A stretch of DNA of 64,000 nt from Lepeophtheirus salmonis (lineage: Eukaryota; Arthropoda; Copepoda; Siphonostomatoida; Caligidae): NCBI RefSeq assembly GCF_016086655.4, contig NC_052134.2, forward strand, positions 744,001 through 808,000, written 5' to 3'. A program made the position numbers and the translations under genes. A model generated the notes under the pieces. The model had not been told where the DNA came from and made no database searches. It saw nothing but the letters and a program-made list of their open reading frames with translations. Shown one piece after another: positions 52,515-64,000 of the stretch (position 1 is its first letter; each line of letters begins with the position of its first letter).

Positions 52515-52800
52515 AAACTTTAACATTTGTCTTGGAGTTATAATTGTAAGTCGTTGTTGGACTTAGCGTAGAATTGGGGATTGACATAGGGATATTCTTG
52601 AATATATTCTATTTCCTTCATCCCCTCCTCCATTGTCACACCTGATTGATCTAATCTATTGAAACCTCAAGATAACTATGCTACTCTCTTCATAAACACT
52701 ATTCTAATTGTCAAGGTTATAATTTGTATTTTCGTTTCTTTTTAATTTGCCCAAAATAAATTCAATTTTTATCAATACTCCTGATATCAATGTGATTAGA
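52515..52800 (+). repeat. Dispersed repeat family R1, copy 7
   Basis: GTCTTGGAGTTATAATTGTAAG forms the 5' part, and a C-rich leader TTCATCCCCTCCTCC follows. The core is TTGATCTAATCTATTGAAACC, ACTATGCTACTCTCTTC, CTAATTGTCAAGGTTATAA and TTTTCGTTTCTTTTTAAT, followed by TTGCCCAAAATAAATTC as in other copies. It lies in the Ig-gene intron, in the gene's orientation. Confidence 0.62.
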
Positions 52801-55185
52801 TTTGATTCAAGGTAACTCATAATAAAAGAAATATTCATGATGTACATTTATTTCAAAGACTATTTATAATTTCATAATGCTCACTCATAGTTAAATTGGT
52901 GCAACTACTTCAGACCAATTAAAAGAAAGTTTAAAATAAAACAACAACCTTATATCCAGTTTTTTTTCCTTCAAAGCAATATAGTTAAGTGGACAATTCA
53001 TCAAGTGAATGATAAACAAGTCATCATATATAAAAAAGTGATTGATATGAACTTAATGTGTAGATAACTGGAATTAGTTTAATAAATTTGAATTGTATGT
53101 AGTAAACGTTGGTCTATAAATAAGTGTAATTTCATGAATGTATAACTAATTTTGTATTCACAAAACATATTAATAATATATAGCTATATGCACATTATTA
53201 AATTATAGTTTTATTTATTACATAAATAAAGTAGGAACTTATCCAATTAATGGAGTTTGTTCCTCACCCCCCTCATGTTCTCTCAGAGGAACAAATATAA
53301 ACTAGTAAAAAAATGAATTTTTATATATTTGTCTTTTTTTTTTGCATAGTAAAATAAAAGCCAAAGATAAATTATAATAAAATAATTTGGTTCTATTAGA
53401 TGAAATTTCAAAAAGTTAACTAAGAAAAAAAATGTGTAAATTTTTATTATTTTTTTAAAACCACTTTTTAATTGTGACTGCTAAATTTTGCTTTCAATGT
53501 GTTCTTTTAACACATTTTATCCTCTCTTCTAGTAATAAAAATTTAAAAAAATAATCAAAGAGTTAGAATGAAATTAGAAAACTCAATTCGTATTATTTTA
53601 CAAAATATTTTTTAATTAATTTTTTTCCCTATTGCACATGTTAATAAATAATTGCAAAGACATTTTAATCCCAAAATAATGTCTCTAGCTTCAATATTTA
53701 GGAAGTTATGACTAAATTATCATCGAGATTTTACTTTTTTTTTTCGTACTGCTTATGTTATAGTCTACATCAAAATCTGTAATCCAATAAAACATGTTCT
53801 TTCAATAAAAAACACAACTTTCTTACACATCAAGAGAATTGCATGAAACTTTCAGGAATTACAAAGTACTTTATTGTACAAAAGATGATCCTTTCTAATA
53901 CCTACAATTGAATGGTATAATTTGAAATTCGAATATATGAATATTTTTCCACGCTATCCGTAAAATAAATGAGAATTACTTTAAAAAAAGAGACCGGGGT
54001 TAAAAATTAAAACAATGTACTTTATATTGTGGATTGATAAAGATTAAAGGTACAAATGTGAAGTTGAAATTGATGTATTTTTTATTAACTAATTAATTGG
54101 AAACTTTACAAACATTATATAAATAAATGTTGTTTCGTCCATTTTACCTATTATTTGATCCATTACACCTTAGTTATGATTTTAAAGGTTATCTTGAGAT
54201 GACTTTTTTTCCAGCAAATAGTGTAATTAAACAAAGCAACGGATTGAGAGAAAAAATTACGGGTTGAAATATTATGAAATTATTATAATAAAATTATCTA
54301 CATTTACTATAAATGACGTCAAATTGATTTCCCTCATTTCAATAATCAAAATCCAGTATCTCTATGGGAATCACCAAAATAGCTTAGATTCTTTCTACGA
54401 CGACTTCTGCAATATTGTATCTCTTCATAAATCTAAATTTTGTATTATAATCTTACAATTTTTAATATAAATATTTATAATTAGGGACGGGCAAAAGGTA
54501 GAAGATAATAACAGTTTTAATAACACCCACAATCAAAACAATTGGCACTATCTTACTGGCATTTATTCGATTGTTTTTTAAAAGATATTAATCCAACTTT
54601 ATTTTACTTAACTTTTTATTTGTACTAAAGTAGATAATAATTATTATTAATAACTACATAGAGTCTGATAGTGTGAAATTTAGTTACATCATTCAAGTTA
54701 TCATTAAAAAATTGTAAAACAACTTCATGAGTATTAAAGCGTACAAGATTTAATGCTCACTCCAGAACTAAAGTAATCACTACATTAATAATACAATATA
54801 TAAGATTTCTTTTCTTTTCATTTTCTTTCATAACCTTTCTTTCCCCCCTCCCCTACATAAAGCAGATCAATTAATTACCAAAGAAAAGAAAAGAGATGAG
54901 CACTGAATAGTAATAATAAAAAAAGAATTGAAATATTTGTGACTCTAGTAACAACGGTTTTATGGAGGAGTGGAAGTTCAAACATTTCTTACTCAATCCA
55001 TTCCGATATTACTGATCTGTTTAACTGGACTCTGCGAAATTCATTTCTGTAAACATGAAAATAAACCCCTTATAAATTGTCTCTATATTCATGTCTTCGT
55101 CATCTTTGGAGACATAAAGAAAAGCCAGTCTCGCCTATCCAATATTGAATTTGCATAATCATTTGTCCTTATAGCCATTTTCTCC
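52801..55185. other. Intronic AT-rich DNA without recognised features
   Basis: The open frame at 54970-55158 lies just ahead of the LINE and may be decayed LINE sequence upstream of the RT. Nothing else is supported. Confidence 0.45.
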
Positions 55186-55189
55186 CTCA

Positions 55190-56645
55190 AAAGTTTTTTA
55201 TCGTTGGGTCCTGATAGTATTTGTGCTTTGTTCTTGAAGTGGCTTAGGAAGGTTATTTACTATGATTACAATGATATTCAACCAGTCCATGCAGGATGGA
55301 GTGATGCCAAATGACTGGAAAGGCACCAATATTATCCAAATACACAAGAGAGGAAACCATAAGGATTTTCATAATAACCGGCCAATTTCCATCACAAGCC
55401 AGATCTCTTGAGTACTGAAGAAGCTAATAAATTCAAAGAAGAGAAACTTTTTTGACAAACAAAATTTGATATCTCCCAGACCAGATGGATTCCAAAATGG
55501 AAGGTCTTGTGTTACAAACCTGTTATCATTCTAGGATGATGTCGCTCGAAGTAGGAACTCATCACTGAATACATATGTTTTATACTTTGATTTCAGCAAG
55601 GCGTTGGTCAAGGTGTTTCATGGTGGGCTCGAACACAAACTATATTGCATTGGAATTTGGCGTGAAGTACTGCAGTTGATTTCATCTTGGCTAAGAAATC
55701 GAGAGCCGCGAGTTCTTATAAAAGGCATTGGATCAGCTTCAATAGGTGTCCATTCCTTTGTACCTCAGGGTAGTGTACTTGGACATACCCTCTTCTCGTT
55801 ATATATTAACTACCTGTGTGTGACAACCTCAGATCCAAAATATATATGTATGCTGACGACACAAAACTTGTTTGCCACTCAGAAGAGGAGGCCAAACATG
55901 TCCTCTGAGAATTTTGAGTTGGAGTGAACGTTGAAGAAATCCTGTAAATCTTATGAAGAACTCCTTTATGATTTTTCGGGATAGTGCTGTTGATCTTGGA
56001 GGGATCAAAAAGTTGGTGTGTCTTTAAGGATCTTGGAGTGCATTATATCACTAATATGAAATTCAGCACTCACATTTACACTATTGTTAGAAATGCAAAC
56101 AAAGCGCTTTGGTTAATTACAAGGAGTTTTAAAACCAGAAATATGAAGCTGATGAAGAAGCTTTATGAAGTATATGTTATGCTTATTTTAAACTACGCTT
56201 TTCTGTTGTGGAATCTAATGTATAGAAAGGAAATCAAAGCTTTTGAAATTGTACAGAAACGCTTTATTAAGATGGTATATGGTGATACATCTTCTGAGGT
56301 TGGTAAACCTCTAGTCAGGCTGTTGTCCCTTGAAAAGAGGATGAAACTTTAGAACCTGGGTATGATGTTTAAATAATAAATGGACTGACTAATTGTAATA
56401 TCAAGCCAATAGAAGCTAGTAAGGTATACAACACTAGGTTATTTTCCGATGTTTACTTAGTTCAGCCATGGGCAAATACTAATTACCTCCGAAATAGATT
56501 TTTTAATCAAACTATACGGATATGGAACAACCTCCCCGCAGTGGTGAGAAAAACGTCTTCACTTTGCAGTTTTAAGAGACTTTAAAAAAATTATCAACAA
56601 CTACTTTAATTCCACACCACATTATATCATTTCATTTGACCAAAT
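55190..56645 (+). pseudogene. Non-LTR retrotransposon (Jockey/CR1-like LINE) reverse transcriptase remnant
   Basis: The blocks run in order with frameshifts. SLGPDSICALFLKWL (about 55200) fits the GPDGI block. MPNDWKGTNIIQIHKRGNHK and NNRPISITSQIS (about 55300-55410) are RT blocks 1-2. VLYFDFSKAL (about 55580) holds the first active-site Asp. LISSWLRNRE, then VPQGSVLGHTLFSLYINYL (about 55760) is the GVPQGSVLGP block, with F replacing the leading G. YMYADDTKLVCHSEEEAK has YADD at 55849-55860. The C-terminal part is FKDLGVHYITNMKFSTHI, LYEVYVMLILNYAFLLWN and FEIVQKRFIKMVYG (55984-56352), then RIWNNLPAVV (about 56518). The endonuclease is missing. The 3' tail (56650-56715) repeats TTTTATCATA-like units, as in CR1-group ends. 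It lies in the Ig-gene intron in sense orientation and is inactive. Confidence 0.88.
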
Positions 56646-56649
56646 TATT

Positions 56650-58747
56650 TAATAAGATTTTATCATATTGTTTTATCATACTCTATCATAATGTTTTATT
56701 AGATTTTATCATGAGTCTACAGTACAGGGATTTTTTTAGCCATTAGTCGAAACCAAACAAGTAAATAAAGTAACGAAAAACTTTGTTGTTCTATTTATTA
56801 TCTATGTTAATATAGGTCTTTATTCTGTAGTACAATAAAAGTATATTTTGTCTTCTCCTGTGCTCTACGGAATGCCCATCCTTAGTTATAAATTATTACT
56901 TATGATATTTTTTATCTTTGTTTTATATTTTATTTTTACATGGATTAATTAACAATATATAGAATCGTATTTACATATCAGTTCTATTTTTTTAAAACTT
57001 TATTGTTGACGAAAAACTAAAAGTAAACCCTAAAATAACCTAAATATAAAATGTATAACGTATAAAAAATAAAGAAAAATCGATTTAATTCCACTATATA
57101 TAGTTTTTTTTACTATTTCGATAATCTTTATGTAGGTATTTTTTACATACGCAATACATATATATTATATGTAATAGAAATAAAATATGAATTTTCTTCA
57201 AATAACGCTTACAAAATATATAAACATTATTTTGTATGAAACAAACAAAATAATAGATAGAAATACAATTTATTTGTCAAATATTTTTAAATGTATTGTA
57301 TGAAGAATATCGTTAAATAAAAGTTATTTTTTGTTTTGTATTTTACAATATGTAACAACACATTTTTTTGCATATCTATGCAGAAAAGTAAATATCTGAT
57401 ATACAAATTTAACTTCAAATGTTATTTTCTATACATATTAAAACATACTCGTTTATTTTGCTTGTCGTTTTTCTAACAATACGTAATGTTTGGTATATTA
57501 ATTATTTACTTCAAATTAATGTTAATATCAACACAAAGTAAAGTACCCCCCTTCTCCAGCTTTAAGATTTATTAGTTCGCTGTAGTTCATGTTTTGCAAT
57601 CATTATGGTCTTTCTTAAAGATAATTTATTGATATTGAAATTAAAATTGTATAGTTAATGTTCGCAAGTTTTTTTTTCTTGTTCCAATCCCTATTAAATA
57701 TCATAAATTACATACACAATTATGAGCATGTAAGCTATTATCATAGTATACGATACAACTAACAAGTAACTTATGTATAACCCAACTAATACTGGTATTT
57801 AGATATCTGCAATTATTGTAAATGAATATATTTATAAAGTTAATTAGTTATGCCGTGTCGGTCCAGATATAAGACTGGCCATTTCTTAGAAAAGTAGATG
57901 AATCATTAAGCCGAAAAATATATAGATTTGGAGCATTGTACATATTCTGCAAATCAATTTTCCTATTTATCATTATGCAATTAAATACGCTAACATATTT
58001 GTACATTATTTTTTATACCTAACAGAATAGTTAAAATTAGGAAAATCACTCTGAACCATCTAACCAGGGATTGATTTTATCTAGTTTAAGGACTGACAAG
58101 TGGGATTGGACTGGACGACAGTCCTCAATACTAAACAAGAACAGACACAATACTAGTGGTTCATGTATTTGCGTTATTGTGTACATAGGTTTTGGATCAA
58201 CAAAAAAGTATTTCCAGCTTAATTTAATGTCCCTTTAAGGTATTTTTATCTCCTTAAATAAGATGAACAGAAGTTATGTTTGTTTGTTTATTGTCTCAAG
58301 GAAAACGGACCAAGTTATAAAACGATTTAGTTAAAAATTTGTACATAGTTTATATATGATCATAGTAAAAAGCCATTAAATTTTGAGAAGTCCAAAAGAC
58401 TCCAAACATATCTTAATCGACTATAACTTTGAAAAAATTGATAAATATAACGCAAATTTATTTTAAGTGGAGGTTTTGCTCTCTACTGAGTGCTAATTAC
58501 GGTTATAAATATAATTAAACCTAGAGTGGGAGTTAAAAAAAGAAATGACATCAAAATTTTTTGGATAACCTGGTCAGAAAAATAATTAATTACAGATTTG
58601 TCGTAATTGTGTGTCTAGAAATATTTGAAATAGATATCTAAACAAAATTAATTTCGAAATGTAAATTTATATAATTCTACTTGGGTGATAACAATTTCAT
58701 AAATTACTATTTGACTAATGGGTTCTAATTTTGATTTGATTTTGTAG
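56650..58747. other. Intronic AT-rich DNA after the LINE
   Basis: The first 70 bases hold irregular TTTTATCATA repeats, the LINE 3' tail. Near 57850-58140, slightly GC-richer patches (GTCGGTCCAGATATAAGAC; GGACTGGACGACAGTCC) suggest another old element that I cannot define. Confidence 0.45.
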
Positions 58748-58955
58748 GTATCCTGGGTTCGTAATTTGGACTCACATATACTCTTCATTGGAAAAGATCG
58801 ATTCGTTCATGAGGATCGATACGACCTTATACCATCAAGACATGGGCGATGGACTCTAAAAATAAATTTTGTTGGAGCACGTGATGCTGGGAAATATGAG
58901 TGTCAAGTTTCAGTTGTACCTAAACTGAGCCAAATTTTCTCTCTGAACATTGTGG
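58748..58955 (+). CDS. Dpr/DIP-type immunoglobulin protein, internal exon (second half of Ig1)
   Basis: The acceptor GATTTTGTAG| and donor GTGG|GTGAGTAG bound 208 bases: 69 codons plus one base, so the next intron is phase 1. The exon continues in frame from 48229. VSWVRNLDSHILFIGKDRF carries the core Trp and the Dpr-like SWxRxxDxHIL signature. GRWTLKINFVGARDAGKYEC and QVSVVPKLSQIFSLNIV supply the DxGxYxC motif, with the second disulfide Cys, and the ECQVSxxPK ending typical of Dpr Ig1. Both exons together complete one V-set Ig domain of about 105 residues. The second Ig domain and C-terminal anchor are expected downstream, but none was found before the window end. Confidence is high for the domain and moderate for the subfamily. 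Confidence 0.92.
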
Positions 58956-61606
58956 GTGAGTAGATTTGGTAGATGTTTAATTTTTACTGGATTTTTTGAT
59001 ATTTTAGAGAAAGATCCAATATATTTCTTCGTTTTCATTTATCACTTGTGTGTTTTTTTATTTATGGTGATACAGCTAACATAGATTGTCATTCAGAAGA
59101 GTTCTAGTTATAATTTAAGTTTATGTTTGTTGAATTATATTTTCGTTTAACCATTATTTTTTATTATATAACTATTTAAAGATCTCAAATTATGAATGAT
59201 TTAAAAATTAAAAGGAAGGATTTTTACAAATTTTAAAGATTTTTTTTCATCTTAATCAAAGTATGAGTATAAATAATATATTAATTAAATCAAATTGATG
59301 AAATTGAATCAACCTAATTTACCGTTTTTCTTAACATTCAGCAATTATAACTTATTTTATGCATTTTTTCTCTATTTATTAAAACATTTATCATACGAAA
59401 CTAATTATTGTATTAGGTAGTGTAACAAATATCAATCACTAACTTTACGTATCTAAGATTAAGAATATATATATAAACAAAAATAGAGAAAAGTATGATT
59501 TAACAATGTGTATGATAAATAGGGTAGATTCAGTCAAAGTTTTATTTTTCTTTAATATTAAACTTGTAGTTAATGTAGTTACATGTAGTTAGTTTTGGAA
59601 CCCTTGTTATGATAATTAATTATCAATGTGTGGTTTTTTGTTTTGTTTTTTTGGGTTAAAATAATTTCTATTTTATTTTTAATAGAAATTATGTAATTAA
59701 TGAATACACATAAAGATAAAAGAAGATCATATAAATAAAAAGCCACAGGACAGGCACATTTAAAAAAAAAAATACATAAATGAACATTATGGTTCATACT
59801 TAATGTCCTGAAGTAAAATAACATGATATAATATTTAAACAAAAATAATAAACATCAGCTAAGGTTAATTAAAAACGACGATGTCTTTTTATCATTGACT
59901 TGATGAGATTAAAATATTACACAGACACGGTTAATAACGGCTCTTTAAATTGTGTTGGGAGTACAACATTTCAAAATAAGTTTGAAGGACAATCAACTCT
60001 TGTGCATGCTCAAGTCTTGACGTCTCTTAATGGTAAAAATACTACTCGGATGAAAGATACTTTGGAGCATAAATATTATTCAAAAGAGTTTTCCGTACAT
60101 TCCAAAGGCTTATTCAAAAGCTACTCGAGTTGGTAAAGATTTTATATACTTTATAAAACATCTTGTACCTAGAGAGATAATCTATGTAGAAAGCCATTGA
60201 TGCTTGCAACATTGTGCTTAAACATGAAATTAATATACTAATCAAGGTCATGAATGGTGGTTCTATGAAAATTCAATGACTTGGAGTTATATCGTCTGTA
60301 TTTGTGCAAAATCCTTAAACCAAACTGTTGAAATCAAGAGTCAACAATAATATCAAAACGTAATTGGAGGTCTTCTATGGTTTCTCATAATGAGGGAAGT
60401 TACATACAAAAATTGAAAATTCTTACGTCTATTATTGTTTTAGATACACGTTACGATTTTATGAATAAGCTGCTGAGCTGAGTCTCACACGTACACATGT
60501 GTTTCACACAATAAACCTTCATATCGACTCCTAATTCAATCAATTTCATTAACCACGGAATAGTTGTATAACAAAGTTTAATGGAATCATATCATGGGCG
60601 GAAAAAAACAAAAACTAAATAGAACTTAATCGATTTTTTAAAATGGCAAGATGACCAAATCGGTCAATTACAGTCCGTAAAATATTTAATAATTTTATTT
60701 AAAAAAAAGGTTGTGAAATTACTAGAACCTTCACAATCCCAAACATGATCTTAGAGGCCATTTTTAAAAGTTATCCTTCCTTTTTCTGTCTTATTCCTTT
60801 TGATTTTTAAGACATGTGTCATCCCTATTCTATATAATAATTTTCATTACTTTATAAACAATGCATATTTTATCATTTATTTTCAAAAGATAGAAAGCAA
60901 GACATATATAAACAAAAGAGTGACAATTTATAAAGAAAAACTTGCTAAAATAAATGAGATATTCATTGTAATAAAAATTGCAATGAAAGAATTATTTAAC
61001 TTTTTTTTTAAATATTTTGAAAAAATTTAGATCCTTTTTTATGCTATAACTTAAGAAAAAGTTATTATTTTGTATAAGAAAAATAAATTAGTCCATGTTT
61101 TAATTCATTTTCTTCTACAAGTCTTTTTGTTGGGGTATTATAAAATGTAAATTCTCTAAATTTATTATTCCGTCATTCACGCTGAAATCAAACAACAAAA
61201 AACATTTTTTATTGCACCACCTTTGATATTTCTAAATTTAGAACATATTTTAATATTTCATATAAACTCAAAATTCTAAAATTTTAGTATTTTTGTCCTC
61301 CGGCTAAGGATGTAAAGTCCTCAAAAGTTTTGGCTTAAACGCCAACAACCCTATTTTTAAATTACTTTATTTCGAATATTTTTGAAAATATCGATCTACT
61401 TAAAATACCATTTAATAGAAATTTGCTTTATGCTTTTATTGCATAAGCCAACAAAATGAGTTTAAATACTTTTTGTTATTTTTTTAATATTTAAAAAAAT
61501 GTCGCTAAGGACATGAATTAATTAGATTTTCGTAGGATTTTTTTTTTTTTTGGGGGGGGGGTTCAGGTGCAAAATTTTCACTCTCGTGGTGGGGAATTAT
61601 ATCAAA
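58956..61606. other. Probable next intron of the Ig gene; no exon recognised
   Basis: The open frames at 59900-60136 and 60800-61030 have no Ig motif or good splice borders. A T14 run followed by G10 occurs at 61538-61561. Confidence 0.5.
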
Positions 61607-62160
61607 TACAGGGTGTAACAACAAAATCCTGTGCTTCAGACTTCCCGATTTTTTCAGTATATGTTTTTTTATATTGGATTAAATATATAGATAAAAAGTT
61701 TACTTAATAGCCGAAACACAGTCATGGAGTCAACAAAAGGAAGATTTGAAGCCTATTACATTTTCAGAGGCAGAATGCACGTGTTCTGTAGTGATGATTT
61801 TGGTGAACAGTGTTTGAATATTAGCAATGTTGAGGGCTCAAATATGACAGAGATCAATAGGAAAATAGTTACAGAGTTGAGGGAAGCCTTGATAGTGATC
61901 AAGAACCACAAGGGAGGGGTCAAATGGAATGAAATACCCGAGTAAAGCTGGATATTTGGCTCCTAGTTCCCCAACCTGAATCTCATGAATTGTTCTGTCC
62001 AGAATTAGCTTGAGTTAAAGTGTCAACGGAGGTCATCACACCACCGGTAATTCCCTGATTGACTTTGTTCTCCAAGATTGCACTAATTTAGTTTCCAGGG
62101 ACTAATTGAGATTCCGAATTGAGGCCATTTTTAGATATGGGTGATTTATATATTGAATGA
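61607..62160 (+). pseudogene. mariner remnant, internally deleted, with 5' inverted repeat
   Basis: The left end TACAGGGTGTAACAACAAAA matches the terminal repeats at 43267 and 46887. The frame from 61724 (MESTKGRFEAYYIFRGRM) is in the position of a mariner N-terminus. Directly after its stop at 61943 the sequence gives SWIFGS-FPNLNLMNCSVQN (the SPDLNPLD block, Asp replaced by Asn) with ELKCQRRSSHH. Next come NSLIDFVLQDCTNLVSRD and RFRIEAIFRYG (the FRxRIEAxIxAxGG tail). About two thirds of the coding region, including the first two catalytic Asp, is missing. The right inverted repeat was not found. Confidence 0.7.
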
Positions 62161-64000
62161 TTATATCTGCTGCGCAGTTCTTTTTTAAATAAATCTAAAA
62201 TTTATGATTTTATGATAAAAATGTTGCAAATACCAGTTTCAATACCAATATATTCTTATACCGCTTTAAATGTGTCAGTACCTCTCTACGGAACAACCAA
62301 CAATACTTATTCAACCAAATACTTTTTGAATTTTGATATGTTTTCTATATGTATTTTTTCAGGGATGTCAGTACCCTGCCTCGTCGCCCTTAAAGTTTTT
62401 CCAAAATGCCTCTTTTTGATAATTTTGCGTAGTTTTTGGACAAAAAGTATAGATAAAACATATCATTGAATGCTAAAAAACACATTCAACTAAAATATAA
62501 TCATTTTTAATCATTTTATTATCTGAGTATCAAGATTACCCAGTGAAATGAAGGTAAAGAGAAACAACATCTAGGTGCGCGGACTATGGTACTTAAAATT
62601 GTATACTCCCATCTATCAATGTTATTTGCTCTTATATCTATACATTTTTTTCAGTAAAGATATTAATATTTTCGAAAGATGATAGATACACTTACCTCTA
62701 ATCTTGGTACTTAAATCATCAAATTTATAAAAAGTATTATTCAAAAATGGTTATTTTCACGGGGGTGAAGGTGTGTGAAACACACAAAATTCATTAAGTA
62801 ATTGGTAAAATCATCATGATAAAAATATATGTTAATTATATATACAAAGATATTAATATATGCTCCCATCTGTATACATACATATTCCTGTATAACATTT
62901 TAATACAATCATTGAAAAAAATAAATAGATGGTGTGTTGGGAAAAAGTTTCCCTTCGAGAATACAAAGATATATAATGTTTACTTGTATGTATAAATATC
63001 CCAAACGATGAAGATATTTATAACAAACTACTATAAATGTACTTAAAAACTACAAAATACATACGATCATAGATTACTTAAAACATTCGCTTTCTTTATC
63101 CCCATAGATCACTAAAATTTACAACATCTTTGTATTTTCTCTTTCTAAATTATTGGTTGCATTCTTTTGATGCATTCTTGTTCATTAGCTGTGACTTTAT
63201 TTCAGTATTAATTAAAGTCGTTATATATTTTTTTCCTTCTAAATACATGAAATGTAATGAAATAGTAGAATGGTAAGGAGTAGGGAATAGAAAAAAAAAT
63301 ATTATCCGAAAGGTGGAGTAACAGTTTATAGCTTGTTGTTAAAAAAAGGTGCATGCTCAGAAAAAAAATAATTAGCACCCACCAAGTGAGTATCATACAT
63401 CTATATTTTAAATTAAATAATTTTATTATACAAGGAGTAATATTATTTTGCCGCAAGATGGTGCCACTCTCTGTTACATTCTGAACAAACATATATAAAC
63501 AAACAACGATTATACCTCATTTATGGAAAATAATTAAATATATTTAAGAATTACTTTAAAACTGCTAACATAATCATACATTTTTTTTTAATTAATATAG
63601 GTTATCACTTTTAAAAGTTCATTTTTGATATTTTTTACATCCGATAATCTATACACTGTAAATATGACGGCATGATAAACTTTGCTTTCCATATGCCAAT
63701 ATAATGGCATGCATTATTATGAATTCTTTATCTTTGGATAACAAGCTACCAACTGTTGCTCAAATAAAAGTTGTTGATGTTATTGTAAAGTAAATTAAGG
63801 TATTCACATAATTGTCGAAGTGTTTTGAAAATAAATAAAAAGTGATCATTTTTTTCATTCTCAGATTGACAAACGGAGAACTTTCATTGGTTTCCAACAA
63901 CAACAAAAAGTTTTAAATTACTTGTTATTTTTCATTTATTATATTTTTGAATAAGGAAAGCTATCTAATTATATTTGTAAATCTTTCTTTGTATAATTGT
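62161..64000. other. AT-rich DNA without a recognisable gene
   Basis: No Ig2 exon or element is recognised. Frames at 62212-62469 (plus) and 63208-63492 (minus) show no motif. This is probably still intron of the Ig gene. Confidence 0.5.

Larger units (their letters stand above)
48230..58747 (+). other. 10,518-bp intron of the Dpr/DIP-type gene
   Basis: The intron starts GTAATATTT and ends TTGATTTTGTAG. It is phase 0 (between the Thr and Val codons, inside Ig1 just before the core Trp). It hosts a mariner remnant (48.6 kb), a possible gag remnant (51.4 kb), an R1 copy (52.6 kb) and a LINE (55.2 kb), all in the gene's own orientation. No additional exon is recognised within it. Confidence 0.8.

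Noticed and set aside
59900..60136. Open frame as a further Ig-gene exon
   Set aside because: There is no Ig Cys/Trp pattern and no convincing acceptor and donor in the required phase.
63208..63492. 94-codon minus-strand frame rich in Phe/Leu
   Set aside because: The hydrophobic composition is expected from T-rich DNA, and there is no family signature or transcript signal.

Overview
This window looks like nuclear DNA from an arthropod, most likely a copepod crustacean of the sea-louse type (Lepeophtheirus-like). The basis is very high A+T, short exons in kilobase-scale introns with GT/AG borders, a Dpr-type immunoglobulin gene, and many decayed Tc1/mariner copies with ACAGGGT-type ends. The genus is an inference. 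There is no bacterial, organellar or viral gene layout, no operon and no CRISPR array.

Only one host gene is convincing. Two plus-strand exons (48069-48229 and 58748-58955) have correct splice borders and matching reading phase. Together they encode the first immunoglobulin domain of a Dpr/DIP-type neuronal cell-surface protein. The 10.5 kb intron between them contains a decayed LINE, a mariner remnant, a possible gag remnant and one copy of a dispersed repeat. The signal-peptide exon and the second Ig domain were not found; they are probably far upstream and beyond the right edge.

Almost everything else recognisable is transposon debris. From left to right: a Ty3/gypsy gag remnant (63-733, minus); a 429-bp MITE with long inverted repeats (2170-2598); a mariner (10980-11465, minus); an L1/Tx1-like LINE (about 13230-16400, plus); a piggyBac-like deletion derivative (17842-18510, minus) abutting a mariner (18514-19345, plus); mariners at 20260-20786, 29305-30193, 36253-36895 and 43267-43747 (plus), 46120-46480 and 46887-47600 (minus), 48640-49075 and 61607-62160 (plus); and a Jockey/CR1-like LINE (55190-56645, plus). 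All contain stops, frameshifts or large deletions, so none should be autonomous.

A dispersed repeat of about 200-300 bp that I cannot name occurs in seven clear copies, all in the plus orientation (near 4.8, 10.4, 10.7, 30.9, 44.2, 45.8 and 52.6 kb), with a possible eighth partial copy at 29.1 kb. It is the best candidate for something undescribed. The remaining long stretches are AT-rich DNA with simple repeats, in which I see no gene. I found no multi-gene novel system.
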